This document shows, piece after piece, positions 15,547 to 23,550 of a DNA stretch of 64,000 bases (within the stretch, counting starts at the first letter, position 1; each line of letters opens with the position of its first letter). A program made the translations under genes and the position numbers. Origin of the DNA: Chryseobacterium glaciei (lineage in GTDB: Bacteria; Bacteroidota; Bacteroidia; Flavobacteriales; Weeksellaceae); NCBI RefSeq assembly GCF_001648155.1, contig NZ_CP015199.1, forward strand, positions 3,357,001-3,421,000. The letters are read 5' to 3'. The notes under the pieces are model-generated. The model saw nothing but the letters and a program-made list of their open reading frames with translations. It made no database searches and had not been told where the DNA came from.

Positions 15547-17391
15547 ATGAGAGATTGGTTTGTTACTGATAATTTTAAAATTGATCTTACAGGCTTAAGG
15601 ATAAATTTTACTGAAGAAAACCCACGATTTAAAGATACACTCTGGACAAAATACACTCTGCCGGTAGATATCAATTATGACAGGGATTTTATAAGTAAAG
15701 TCGGTCAATACTCATCATTTAATAATGCGAATCTTCCAAAAGTTCACAATGGATATCACATTTTTGAAGGCAAGACAATGAAGGGAACTTTGACGTTTTC
15801 AGAATTCAGAAATAAAACGGCTAAAATTCAGATTGACTCTGGATTCGAAGAACTTCCGAATTTTGAGAAAACATTGTCCGAACTTCCTTTGGACGTTTTC
15901 AACGTTCCTGATATCTATGATCACGCTAATGAGATCGTTGAGAAAAAATATCCAGAAACCAACTACAACTTTCCGAAATTATACACAGATGAATTTGATC
16001 TCGATAGTGAGGGTTGGAAGTACTTTGATTCTTTTATCAATAATAGAGTAAGACAAGGTAATTCAACTTTAAAATATTTTCCAAGAAATGAGATACAGGA
16101 AAACGGTGAGGGATGGGACTGTATCAACAGAAATATCATACAACCGGCTCCGTATCTTCTTCACGTTTTAAAACAGGGTTTTTTGGATGCCGGCTTTATT
16201 TTAACCGGGGATATCCTAGAAGATGAAACTTTAAAACAAAGATGCATCTATTCCGGAGAACACTATTTTACGACTGCAGATCAGCAATACTACAAATCGA
16301 ATGTTTTCCAAAATGAATATTATGGAAACTATGATCTTGGAAACTTAAGATTTGCACACTGGAAGAAAAATTTTAAAATTGGAGCTCCAGGTAAATACAG
16401 AATTATAGGTTCTTGTTATCGAGAAGGCGATTTGGGAAATAGCTCATTAGTTATTAGTAAAAACGGTGTGCCATTGTTCAGTTATGGAGGCGGTAATACA
16501 CCTTTTTTAAACTTTGATAAAATCATTGAAATAGATATTACTGAAGCTGAGACAAATCCAGAAATAACCATTGAATTCAATGGGATTGTAAAAGATAACC
16601 GTTTTAATTCTGAAGGCGTGAATATCGGAGTCGCTGAGATTCAAATAAACCCGATAAGACAAAATACGGCTGCCGGTGATGCCATACCTTTCGTTTTCAA
16701 CTTTAACCGAGTTGATCTTAAAAGATCTGTTCCAGATATGACTTTTGGCGAGCTGATCAATATGATCAAAAACTGGAGAAATTACGATCTTACTTTTGTC
16801 AATGGAATCGCGATCATGAACCGAATTATCATTGATAAAACGAAAGAACCGGATGACTTTAGAGAATTTGAGATTGAGGATCCGATCAGGAGCCGGAATG
16901 ATAAAAAGTATTTTAATATTACCTTTCCGAAAATTGATGGAGTAGATCTCGATGATGTATTTTTTGATGAGACTGGATACAAATTTAATATGACTCCGGT
17001 TCCAAAGGATACGACACAGATTGATATCAATGGTTTTTGTCTTCCTTTGACAACGTTTCGGGCCACATCAACGGCAAGAGCTTTCCAGGAAACAAGCACC
17101 TTAATGCTTGTTTATTATGACGGTCTTGACAGCAATGGAGACAATCATGCGAAAAACCCTGCCGGCCTTCATGGAACTGAGTTTGCTGAGTCGGTTAAAG
17201 ATTGGTTCATGAACCGACTCACTAATTTTACTTTCAGATGGACATTCTTTGCTTTGAAATCCAAGATCCGGAAGTTTAATATCAGGTCTGAAATTTTTGC
17301 TTTCAATAAAAAGCACTGGATCAAATCCTGGGTGAAAAATTCTGTATCAGATAAATATTATTCTGTGGAAATTGAGACAGAGACTTTTTAA
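15547..17391 (+). CDS. Phage tail/baseplate protein of unknown function
   Basis: A 614-residue protein with the start placed at the ATG at 15547 (MRDWFVTDNFKIDL). A longer frame from a TTG at 15499 would start inside the terminator and is unlikely. The N-terminal part (TGLRINFTEENPRF, KYTLPVDINYDRDF, EGKTMKGTLTFSEF) is rich in beta strands; later parts include DDVFFDETGYKFNMTPVP and a Trp-rich C-terminus (RWTFFALKSKIRKF, HWIKSWVKNSV). The gene is the last of the tail operon and ends 4 bp into the convergent integrase gene. By position it should be a baseplate hub or host-contact protein; no domain supports a closer call. Confidence 0.55.
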   Translation: MRDWFVTDNFKIDLTGLRINFTEENPRFKDTLWTKYTLPVDINYDRDFISKVGQYSSFNNANLPKVHNGYHIFEGKTMKGTLTFSEFRNKTAKIQIDSGFEELPNFEKTLSELPLDVFNVPDIYDHANEIVEKKYPETNYNFPKLYTDEFDLDSEGWKYFDSFINNRVRQGNSTLKYFPRNEIQENGEGWDCINRNIIQPAPYLLHVLKQGFLDAGFILTGDILEDETLKQRCIYSGEHYFTTADQQYYKSNVFQNEYYGNYDLGNLRFAHWKKNFKIGAPGKYRIIGSCYREGDLGNSSLVISKNGVPLFSYGGGNTPFLNFDKIIEIDITEAETNPEITIEFNGIVKDNRFNSEGVNIGVAEIQINPIRQNTAAGDAIPFVFNFNRVDLKRSVPDMTFGELINMIKNWRNYDLTFVNGIAIMNRIIIDKTKEPDDFREFEIEDPIRSRNDKKYFNITFPKIDGVDLDDVFFDETGYKFNMTPVPKDTTQIDINGFCLPLTTFRATSTARAFQETSTLMLVYYDGLDSNGDNHAKNPAGLHGTEFAESVKDWFMNRLTNFTFRWTFFALKSKIRKFNIRSEIFAFNKKHWIKSWVKNSVSDKYYSVEIETETF

Positions 17392-18566
17392 TCGTCCAGT
17401 AAAAACATACTTTCCATACTCTCAGCTTTGACGATGTGAACATATTCCATTGTTGTAGAAATGTCGCTGTGATCCATTATTATTTGCAGGTCTTCAACTT
17501 TGCCACCTTTTCTTAAAAAATTGGTGGCAAAGCTATGACGGGCCACATGAAAGTGCATTTTCTTCTTAATACCGCAGATATTTGATATCTCCTTCAGCTC
17601 CCTGTTAATATACTGATCAGTCATCCAGACAACAAATAAATGCTCGTTTGTCATTGCGATCTCTTTTGCAGTTCGGTTGAGTCTAATTGAATGCGATTTT
17701 TGCGTTTTTGTGCTGACATAGCCGATTGATTCCTGCAAAATGTCTTCTCTTTTAATCTTCCGGATATCAGAAATTCTAATTGAAGTGTAGCAGGAAAATA
17801 AAAAATAGCCTAAAGCTAACTTGTGATTATCCTTGATAAATTCAGTGTTATAGAAAGATTTTAGCTTTGAGACTTCTTCCAAGTCTAAATTTATTCTGTT
17901 TCCGGAGGTGCTGCCTGGTTTAATCTCATCAATATCTACATTTAAAAAGATTCCATATTTTTTGGCAAGTCTTAAAAATTTGGAAATAAATTTTAATGAC
18001 GATGCAATGGTTGTATTTTGATTCAGTTTTGTATTGGATAGCCATCCCCTGTAACTATTGATAAACTCTAATGTTATTTCAGAAAAAGGAATAAAACTTT
18101 TGAATTCTTCCATCTTTTTGATTTCGCTGCCATGCTTTTTCTTTGAGTTCTTTGATAGAATAAGATTTTTGGTATGGTGCTTCATAAATGCAATGAAATC
18201 GTAGTCCGGAGTTTTGCTTTTAAACTCATCCACAAGCTTATCTAATGAAAGGTGAACTTTAGAAAGCCTGTAATGTATCCGGATATCTGATATTTTTGTA
18301 AAAGCCTGATCAAGCAACATGTTTATTGTCTCGCAATTTTCTGTTTTATTTTTTGCCCGTTGCTTATTTCCGTCCCAGTCTTCAGGTTTTACATGTATAT
18401 CGAGCGGAATTCGCTTTCTGGTTCCGGAGGATGTAAGGATTAAATAAATTTGTGATCTACCGTCTCTGTTGACGTAATTTTTAAGGTTGAAATTGATGTT
18501 CATAGGTACAAATATTCTTTTAGAAGATACTTGCGGATCAATTCCAGGATAAAGTTGATGTAACAT
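17388..18566 (-). CDS. Tyrosine integrase of the prophage
   Basis: A 392-residue site-specific recombinase of the type common in Bacteroidetes phages. It has an N-terminal arm-binding part (NGRSQIYL-like NRDGRSQIYL, then KPEDWDG), a core-binding SAM-like domain (about 110-205) and the catalytic domain with all key residues: Arg in CYTSIRISDIRKI, HVARHSF (H-x-x-R) and MDHSDISTTMEYVH with the nucleophile Tyr. A start at Met22 (18503) is also possible and would give the classic MNINFNLKNYV opening. It is convergent with the last tail gene and lies next to the tRNA-Phe 3' end, its probable integration site. Confidence 0.92.
   Translation of the reverse strand: MLHQLYPGIDPQVSSKRIFVPMNINFNLKNYVNRDGRSQIYLILTSSGTRKRIPLDIHVKPEDWDGNKQRAKNKTENCETINMLLDQAFTKISDIRIHYRLSKVHLSLDKLVDEFKSKTPDYDFIAFMKHHTKNLILSKNSKKKHGSEIKKMEEFKSFIPFSEITLEFINSYRGWLSNTKLNQNTTIASSLKFISKFLRLAKKYGIFLNVDIDEIKPGSTSGNRINLDLEEVSKLKSFYNTEFIKDNHKLALGYFLFSCYTSIRISDIRKIKREDILQESIGYVSTKTQKSHSIRLNRTAKEIAMTNEHLFVVWMTDQYINRELKEISNICGIKKKMHFHVARHSFATNFLRKGGKVEDLQIIMDHSDISTTMEYVHIVKAESMESMFLLDD
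17498..17532. repeat. 10-bp inverted repeat inside the integrase gene
   Basis: CTTTGCCACC (17498-17507) is perfectly complementary to GGTGGCAAAG (17523-17532), with 15 AT-rich bases between. It lies in codons for the segment SFATNFLRKGGK just after the HxxR motif. A shorter version with the same core is present upstream of the gene (18608-18633). See findings. Confidence 0.6.
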
Positions 18567-18607
18567 GTCTCAATTATTTTTAAAAATTGAAGACTTTTCT
18601 TTATTTC

Positions 18608-18633
18608 TGCCACCTTAAAAAATAATTGTGGCA
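18608..18633. promoter_or_regulatory. Inverted repeat upstream of the integrase (possible operator or arm site)
   Basis: TGCCAC (18608-18613) and GTGGCA (18628-18633) flank a 14-base AT-rich spacer containing the same C-T-T-A6-T string as the repeat inside the gene. A further half site AGTGGC is at 18639-18644. It lies about 42 bp upstream of the integrase start, suitable for autoregulation or for integrase arm binding. Confidence 0.4.
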
Positions 18634-18651
18634 ATTATAGTGGCTTGAAAT

Positions 18652-18697
18652 AAAAAAAAGACTTATTAAAACTCGATGGAATCGGTTATAATAAGTC
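18652..18697 (-). terminator. Terminator downstream of tRNA-Phe copy 1
   Basis: Read on the minus strand, GACTTATTA and TAATAAGTC form a 9-bp stem around a 20-base loop, followed by eight T. It lies about 38 bp past the tRNA 3' end and would stop tRNA transcription before the integrase gene. Confidence 0.55.
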
Positions 18698-18734
18698 GTT
18701 TGTTAATCCTAATACCTTTTTAAAGGTAGTTTTG

Positions 18735-18807
18735 TGGTTTCTCCAGGAATCGAACCAGGGACACATGGATTTTCAATCCATTGCTCTACCAACTGAGCTA
18801 AGAAACC
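18735..18807 (-). tRNA. tRNA-Phe (GAA), copy 1
   Basis: A 73-base gene with a full cloverleaf: 5' GGTTTCT pairs with 3' AGAAACC, discriminator A, D-arm AGCTCAGTTGGTAGAGC, anticodon stem ATGGA/TCCAT with loop TTGAAAA (anticodon GAA) and T-arm GGTTCGATTCC. CCA is not encoded. Its 3' end points to the integrase and is the likely prophage att core. The sequence is identical to copy 2. Confidence 0.95.
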
Positions 18808-18846
18808 GTATGTTTTGGTTTGTTACTTCGTTATTCAAAGTGGTTG

Positions 18847-18878
18847 CAAAAATAATATTTTTTCTTATACCGTGCAAA
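18847..18878 (-). promoter_or_regulatory. Promoter of tRNA-Phe copy 1
   Basis: On the minus strand, TTTG (18875-18878), a 20-bp spacer and TATTTTTG (18847-18854). The -7 box is 39 bp before the mature tRNA. About 45 bp from the -7 box to the tRNA are conserved in copy 2. Confidence 0.65.
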
Positions 18879-18896
18879 TCTTTTTTTGCTTTGGAA

Positions 18897-18922
18897 TAAA
18901 AAACCGCCTTTTGCAAGGCGGT
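18897..18922 (-). terminator. Terminator downstream of tRNA-Phe copy 2
   Basis: On the minus strand, ACCGCCTT-GCAA-AAGGCGGT is followed by a run of T. It starts 3 bp after the tRNA 3' end and keeps the two tRNA units apart. Confidence 0.8.
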
Positions 18923-18925
18923 CTG

Positions 18926-18998
18926 TGGTTTCTCCAGGAATCGAACCAGGGACACATGGATTTTCAATCCATTGCTCTACCAACTGAGCTAAGAAACC
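18926..18998 (-). tRNA. tRNA-Phe (GAA), copy 2
   Basis: A 73-base gene identical to copy 1, with anticodon GAA in loop TTGAAAA and the same intact arms. It lies 118 bp upstream of copy 1 on the same strand and has its own promoter and terminator. Confidence 0.95.
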
Positions 18999-19039
18999 GT
19001 ATATTTTTGTTTGACTTACTTCGTTGTTTTAAAGTGATG

Positions 19040-19070
19040 CAAAAGTAGTAAGTTTTAATATATGAAGCAA
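19040..19070 (-). promoter_or_regulatory. Promoter of tRNA-Phe copy 2
   Basis: On the minus strand, TTG (19068-19070), a 20-bp spacer and TACTTTTG (19040-19047). Spacing and the downstream leader are shared with copy 1, which supports both assignments. Confidence 0.65.
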
Positions 19071-19106
19071 GTATTAACAGTACTTTTTTCTAATAAAAAT
19101 AAAAAC

Positions 19107-20948
19107 TTACTGATTCTCAGGAGAATTATTTTCCTGTTCCTTTCTAATTTGCTCACTCATTTCCTCTAATACAGGTTTTATCGTGCTTTCCGGAAGGTCA
19201 CTTATTCTAATATACATCAATCCGTCAATGGCATCATTGAAGTTTGGATCTACATTAAAGGCAATAACTTTTGCGTTTTGCTTAATATATTTTTTAATTA
19301 AAACAGGTAATCTCAATTCAGGCTCAAGGTCATCGATGATTTTATCTAATTTATTTAAATCAGATTCCATTTCTTCGAAGAATAAATTTTTATCCCTTTC
19401 ACGAAGTTTTACTTTATATTCGTTTCTTGGTGTAATGTATTGAGCTACTGCAGAATCATAATAATTCGAACGCATAAATTCGATCATTAATGATTTTGAA
19501 AATTCAGAGAATTTATTGGAAATACTCACACCTCCCATCAAGAATTTATGATCAGGATTTCTTAAACAAACATGCACAATTCCCCTCCATAAAAGGAAAA
19601 GTGGAAGCGGTTTCTGCTGGTATTCCTGGCAGATATATGCTCTCCCCATTTCAATCACCTTTTTAAAGAAAGGATGAATGTCTTGTTCAAATTCAAATAA
19701 AGAACTGGTATAGAAACCTTTAATTCCGGATTTTTTCATCACTTCCTTGCCTAAAGCCATTCTGTAGGCTCCAACCAGCTTTTCCTCGGCATTATCCCAT
19801 AGAAAAAGATGATGATAGTGTTTATCATATTCATCAAGGTCAAAAGGCAGGTTACTTCCTTCTCCCACGGCACGGAATGTAAGTTCTCTCTGACGTCCGA
19901 TTTCCCTCATTACAGAAGGGATTTCCTCATAAGCCGTGAAATATATCTCGTAATTACCATTGCTGAAAAGCATTTTATCAGTGCCTTTCAGTTTGCTGAT
20001 GTCATTAATGATGTCTTCTTTTGGAGTTTCATCAATAATATTCTGAACGATATTTTCTTCTCTAAGCAAAGGAAATTTTACATATAAATTTTGAAGATTA
20101 ATAGCCTGAGCCAGTGATTTTCTCTTTTCATAGTAAGATTTCATCATATAAACCTTACGTTTTAGAAATTCGCCTAATTCTTCAATGTTTTCCATTTCGT
20201 CCATTGCCTTTAGACCAATAGGCTTTCCGATTCTGATACGGATTGGTTTCTCCCTGTCATTCATCATTTCAGCAGGAAGCATCAATGTCTGAAAATTAGG
20301 GTGAAGTTTTGACACCTGATAAAAAAGACGGCTGTTCTTTGCATGGAAATACATAGGAACCACCGGCACTTTTGCCATTTTAATAAGCTTAAGAGCCGGT
20401 TTTTCCCATTCTCTATCTAAAATTTCTCCGTAAGGATTGTTTTTGTTTGAAACTTCTCCTGCCGGGAAAATACCTACACAACCTCCTTCCTGCAAATGCT
20501 TCAATGTTTCGCGCATTCCGGAAGAGCTGCTGTAAGCTCCTTTTCTGTTTTCAAAAGGGTTTACAGAAATCACGTACGGTTCCATAGGTTTTATTTTTTC
20601 CAAAAGGAAATTACCCATTACTTTGAAATCCGGACGTACTTCTGATAAGATCTTGCACATTAAAATCCCGTCTATCGCGCCAAGCGGATGATTAGAAACG
20701 AGAATAAACGGTCCTGTTTTCGGAATCTTGGCGAGATCTTCTTCAAATGCAACATAGCTCAAGTTTCTCTCTCTCACAAATGAGTCGAAAAAGTCTTTAC
20801 CTTCCTTATCTTTTAGTTTATCGTATAGTCTATTAACTTCATTTATTTTAGCAATGCTCATCACAGCAGATGCTACCGGATTCTTTAGAAATCCTATTTT
20901 GCTTAAGCCGGAAGCTTGAATTAAATCGTTTTTCGAAATTAAACTCAT
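19107..20948 (-). CDS. olsF: Bifunctional acyltransferase, OlsF-like ornithine lipid synthase
   Basis: A 613-residue fusion. The N-terminal half (to about 280) is a PlsC/OlsA-type lysophospholipid acyltransferase with VSNHPLGAIDG (H87, D93), NPFENRKGAYSS and GIFPAGEVS. The C-terminal half (about 300-590) is a GNAT/hemolysin-type N-acyltransferase as in OlsB (EIYFTAYEEIPSVMREIG, GAYRMALGKE, ELGRAYI-like EMGRAYICQEYQ, FLMGGVSIS). In OlsF proteins, known from Serratia and Flavobacterium johnsoniae, one half makes lyso-ornithine lipid from ornithine and a 3-hydroxyacyl donor and the other adds the second acyl chain. Ornithine lipids are zwitterionic, phosphorus-free membrane lipids. The domain reading is strong; the substrate is inferred from the family. 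The gene is followed upstream on the same strand by aspartokinase (22 bp gap), a possible co-transcript. Confidence 0.8.
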   Translation of the reverse strand: MSLISKNDLIQASGLSKIGFLKNPVASAVMSIAKINEVNRLYDKLKDKEGKDFFDSFVRERNLSYVAFEEDLAKIPKTGPFILVSNHPLGAIDGILMCKILSEVRPDFKVMGNFLLEKIKPMEPYVISVNPFENRKGAYSSSSGMRETLKHLQEGGCVGIFPAGEVSNKNNPYGEILDREWEKPALKLIKMAKVPVVPMYFHAKNSRLFYQVSKLHPNFQTLMLPAEMMNDREKPIRIRIGKPIGLKAMDEMENIEELGEFLKRKVYMMKSYYEKRKSLAQAINLQNLYVKFPLLREENIVQNIIDETPKEDIINDISKLKGTDKMLFSNGNYEIYFTAYEEIPSVMREIGRQRELTFRAVGEGSNLPFDLDEYDKHYHHLFLWDNAEEKLVGAYRMALGKEVMKKSGIKGFYTSSLFEFEQDIHPFFKKVIEMGRAYICQEYQQKPLPLFLLWRGIVHVCLRNPDHKFLMGGVSISNKFSEFSKSLMIEFMRSNYYDSAVAQYITPRNEYKVKLRERDKNLFFEEMESDLNKLDKIIDDLEPELRLPVLIKKYIKQNAKVIAFNVDPNFNDAIDGLMYIRISDLPESTIKPVLEEMSEQIRKEQENNSPENQ

Positions 20949-20970
20949 GTGTGTTTAGTCGCAATTAGTT

Positions 20971-22209
20971 TTATTGTGTTACCATTTGAAGCGTATTCTT
21001 TGAAATCTGTTCCAATAATACACTTTTTTCTTGGTAAAATTTATCAATGTTCTCCATTTTCGCATTTCTCACGGTAAATAAAGATACATTTTTTACAACT
21101 TCAGTTTTAAATATTTTCTGAAGTTCTTCATTAAGCTCGTCTATTTTGTCAAATTTATCTTCCAGACATAAAGCTAGTGAAATTGCAGAATTCTGCATCA
21201 AAGAAACTTTAATTTTATATTTTGCTAAAAAGCTAAAAACCATACTCATATGATCTTCTGCTACAAAAGAGAAGTCTCTGGTAGAGATTTTTAATAAAGT
21301 TTGATGTTCCTTTAAAATATAAGATTCCTGAAATTCGTTTTTGTCTGAAGCGCCTACTTTTGTTCCTCCTTTTGTCGGATCTACGAAAGATTTTACATAA
21401 AAAGGAATGTCTTTTTGCTGTAAAGGCTGTAATGTTTTCGGGTGAATGATACTTGCTCCGTAATACGCCATCTCGATTGCCTCTTCATATGATATATTAG
21501 AAAGAAGCGTAACATCTTTGAATTTTCTTGGATCTCCCGTCATCACTCCCGGAACGTCTTTCCAGATCGTCATTGCAGATGCATTTAAACAATAAGCAAA
21601 GATCGCTGCAGAATAATCTGAACCTTCTCTTCCTAAAGTTACCGTGAAATTATTATCATCAGATCCAATAAAACCTTGCGTTACATAACAGATTTCAGGA
21701 TTTAAAGTCGACATAAATTCTTCCGTTCTTTTCCAGTCTACATTTCCGTCTCTGTAGGAATTGTCGGTTTTTATATAATCTCTGGCGTCTAACCATTGAT
21801 TGGTAAACTGTATTTCATTTAAATATTCGCTTACGATTTTTGTAGAGATCATTTCTCCACAACTTACAACCTGATCGTACACGAAATTGTAATTCGGGGA
21901 TTTACTTCTTCGTAAAAAAGAATCAATATCATCAAAAAATAAATCGATTTCTGCAAAAACTGCATGATTTTCAGGAAATAAGCCTTCCGCGATTTCCATG
22001 TGTTTTCGTTTTATCTTTTCAATTTCAGTTTGATAGTTGTCCTTCTTGAAATAAAGTTCTACAACTTTTTCCAATTCATTAGTCGTCTTGCCCATCGCTG
22101 AAATTACCAGCAGACATTTGGCAAATCCTTGGCTTTCTAATACCATGGACACATTTTTTACACTTTCAGCATCTTTCACTGATGCTCCACCAAACTTGAA
22201 AATTTTCAT
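20971..22209 (-). CDS. lysC: Aspartate kinase
   Basis: A 412-residue monofunctional aspartokinase: N-terminal KFGGASVKD (residues 4-12), then VVSCGEMIST, TLGREGSDYSAAIFA and WKDVPGVMTGDPR of the kinase domain, and C-terminal ACT regulatory segments from about 295 (LLKISTRDFSFV, IKVSLMQNSAISL). It phosphorylates aspartate in the first step towards lysine, threonine, methionine and diaminopimelate. ACT domains imply end-product feedback. A TAATTTTG box (22266-22273) stands about 55 bp upstream. The gene reads towards olsF with a 22-bp gap. Confidence 0.92.
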   Translation of the reverse strand: MKIFKFGGASVKDAESVKNVSMVLESQGFAKCLLVISAMGKTTNELEKVVELYFKKDNYQTEIEKIKRKHMEIAEGLFPENHAVFAEIDLFFDDIDSFLRRSKSPNYNFVYDQVVSCGEMISTKIVSEYLNEIQFTNQWLDARDYIKTDNSYRDGNVDWKRTEEFMSTLNPEICYVTQGFIGSDDNNFTVTLGREGSDYSAAIFAYCLNASAMTIWKDVPGVMTGDPRKFKDVTLLSNISYEEAIEMAYYGASIIHPKTLQPLQQKDIPFYVKSFVDPTKGGTKVGASDKNEFQESYILKEHQTLLKISTRDFSFVAEDHMSMVFSFLAKYKIKVSLMQNSAISLALCLEDKFDKIDELNEELQKIFKTEVVKNVSLFTVRNAKMENIDKFYQEKSVLLEQISKNTLQMVTQ

Positions 22210-22533
22210 TAAATTGTTAAAAATAAAATTGTTAGATAAAATTTAATTGAGTTTTTTACGGAGGTCAAAATTATAAATTTACAACGAGATATGAAAGAGC
22301 CGAGCGAGTAGACCTACTTAAGATTTTATTAAAATTAAAAATTAACACTATTTATTGAATTTTTCATTCCTTAGTAGGTTAAATTGGTGATTCATTTTCA
22401 TGTTGAGATTTATGATAAGTACCATTGTTTATGCTGTATAGTTTTGATATACAGCGCTTAATGTATTTTGAAAGAAAATTCTCTATAATGTTGTAAATTT
22501 TACGAAATTTGAGCAAAACGTAAAAAGAAAAAT
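22210..22533. other. Divergent intergenic region between lysC and fbp
   Basis: A 324-bp, AT-rich space between two divergent genes. On the lysC side TAATTTTG (minus strand, 22266-22273) is a plausible -7 box. A GC-richer segment with GAGCCGAGCGAGTAGACC (about 22295-22312) resembles the repeat near 28294 only loosely. No riboswitch, hairpin terminator or small gene is seen. Confidence 0.4.
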
Positions 22534-23550
22534 ATGTCAGATCAACCATTACAGACTTTAGGAGAATTTCTTATTGATAAGCAGGACGATTTCCAGTATT
22601 CTACAGGAGAATTTTCACGTCTTTTAAGCGCAATAAGATTAGCTTCAAAAGTAGTAAACAGGGAAGTAAATAAGGCGGGAATTGCAGATATCATCGGAAA
22701 AGCAGGAAATGAAAATATTCAGGGAGAAGAGCAGCAGAAACTTGATGTGATCGCCAATGACATTTTTATTACGGCATTGTCTCAAAGAGAAGTAGTTTGT
22801 GGTATCGCTTCCGAAGAAAATGACGATTTTATTGACATTAAATGTGGAGAAAACGGGCATTTAAGTAAATATGTTGTATTGATCGATCCTTTGGACGGTT
22901 CTTCAAATATTGATGTAAATGTTTCTGTAGGAACTATTTTTTCAATTTACAGAAGGGTAACAGAGCCTGGAACGCCGGTTCAGCTTGAAGATTTTTTACA
23001 AAAAGGAATTAATCAGATTGCAGCAGGATACGTTATTTACGGTTCTTCAACGATGATCGTGTACACAACAGGAAATGGCGTGAACGGATTTACATTAGAT
23101 CCGTCATTAGGTACTTATTATCTTTCTCACCCGAATATGAAATTTCCGGAAACAGGTAAAATTTATTCTATCAACGAAGGAAATTATATAAAATTCCCTC
23201 AAGGAGTTAAAAACTATCTTAAATATTGTCAGATGGAAGAAGGTGACAGACCGTATACTTCAAGATATATTGGTTCGTTAGTTGCTGATTTTCATAGAAA
23301 TATGTTGAAAGGTGGAATTTATATTTATCCATCGTATTCTCAGTCTCCAACGGGTAAATTGAGATTGTTATATGAATGCAATCCAATGGCTTTCCTGGCT
23401 GAACAAGCTGGTGGAAAAGCAACAGACGGTTTCAGAAGAATTTTAGAAATTGAGCCGACAGAACTTCATCAAAGAATTCCGTTTTTCTGCGGAAGCGTCA
23501 ATATGGTTGAAAAAGCAGAAGAATTTATGCGAATTGACAGTGTAAAATAA
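22534..23550 (+). CDS. fbp: Class 1 fructose-1,6-bisphosphatase
   Basis: A 338-residue enzyme that hydrolyses fructose 1,6-bisphosphate in gluconeogenesis. The class 1 metal site is clear: [19 protein letters not shown] (DPLDGSSN), preceded by [10 protein letters not shown]. Substrate-binding segments are [16 protein letters not shown] and [20 protein letters not shown]. The length is typical. The stop codon is directly followed by the ATG of menC, so the two are probably co-transcribed although the pathways are unrelated. Confidence 0.95.
   Translation: MSDQPLQTLGEFLIDKQDDFQYSTGEFSRLLSAIRLASKVVNREVNKAGIADIIGKAGNENIQGEEQQKLDVIANDIFITALSQREVVCGIASEENDDFIDIKCGENGHLSKYVVLIDPLDGSSNIDVNVSVGTIFSIYRRVTEPGTPVQLEDFLQKGINQIAAGYVIYGSSTMIVYTTGNGVNGFTLDPSLGTYYLSHPNMKFPETGKIYSINEGNYIKFPQGVKNYLKYCQMEEGDRPYTSRYIGSLVADFHRNMLKGGIYIYPSYSQSPTGKLRLLYECNPMAFLAEQAGGKATDGFRRILEIEPTELHQRIPFFCGSVNMVEKAEEFMRIDSVK

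Larger units (their letters stand above)
1..18734. mobile_element. Prophage, right-hand part, integrated at tRNA-Phe
   Basis: The block runs from the window edge to the 3' end of a tRNA-Phe gene. It contains a tailspike, lysis genes, tape measure, distal-tail proteins and a tyrosine integrase, in that order. The integrase gene ends against the last tail gene and starts about 170 bp from the tRNA 3' end, which is the usual arrangement at one att end. Capsid, portal and terminase genes are not in the window, so they should lie to the left together with the second att site, expected to be a partial copy of the tRNA 3' end. The tail genes are long and intact, so the element could be functional, but that cannot be judged from half of it. 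The exact right boundary is inferred. Confidence 0.85.

Noticed and set aside
18815..19048. Open frame across the tRNA-Phe region (plus strand) and a matching one on the minus strand
   Set aside because: Both cross an intact tRNA gene, its promoter or terminator, and code for no recognisable protein.
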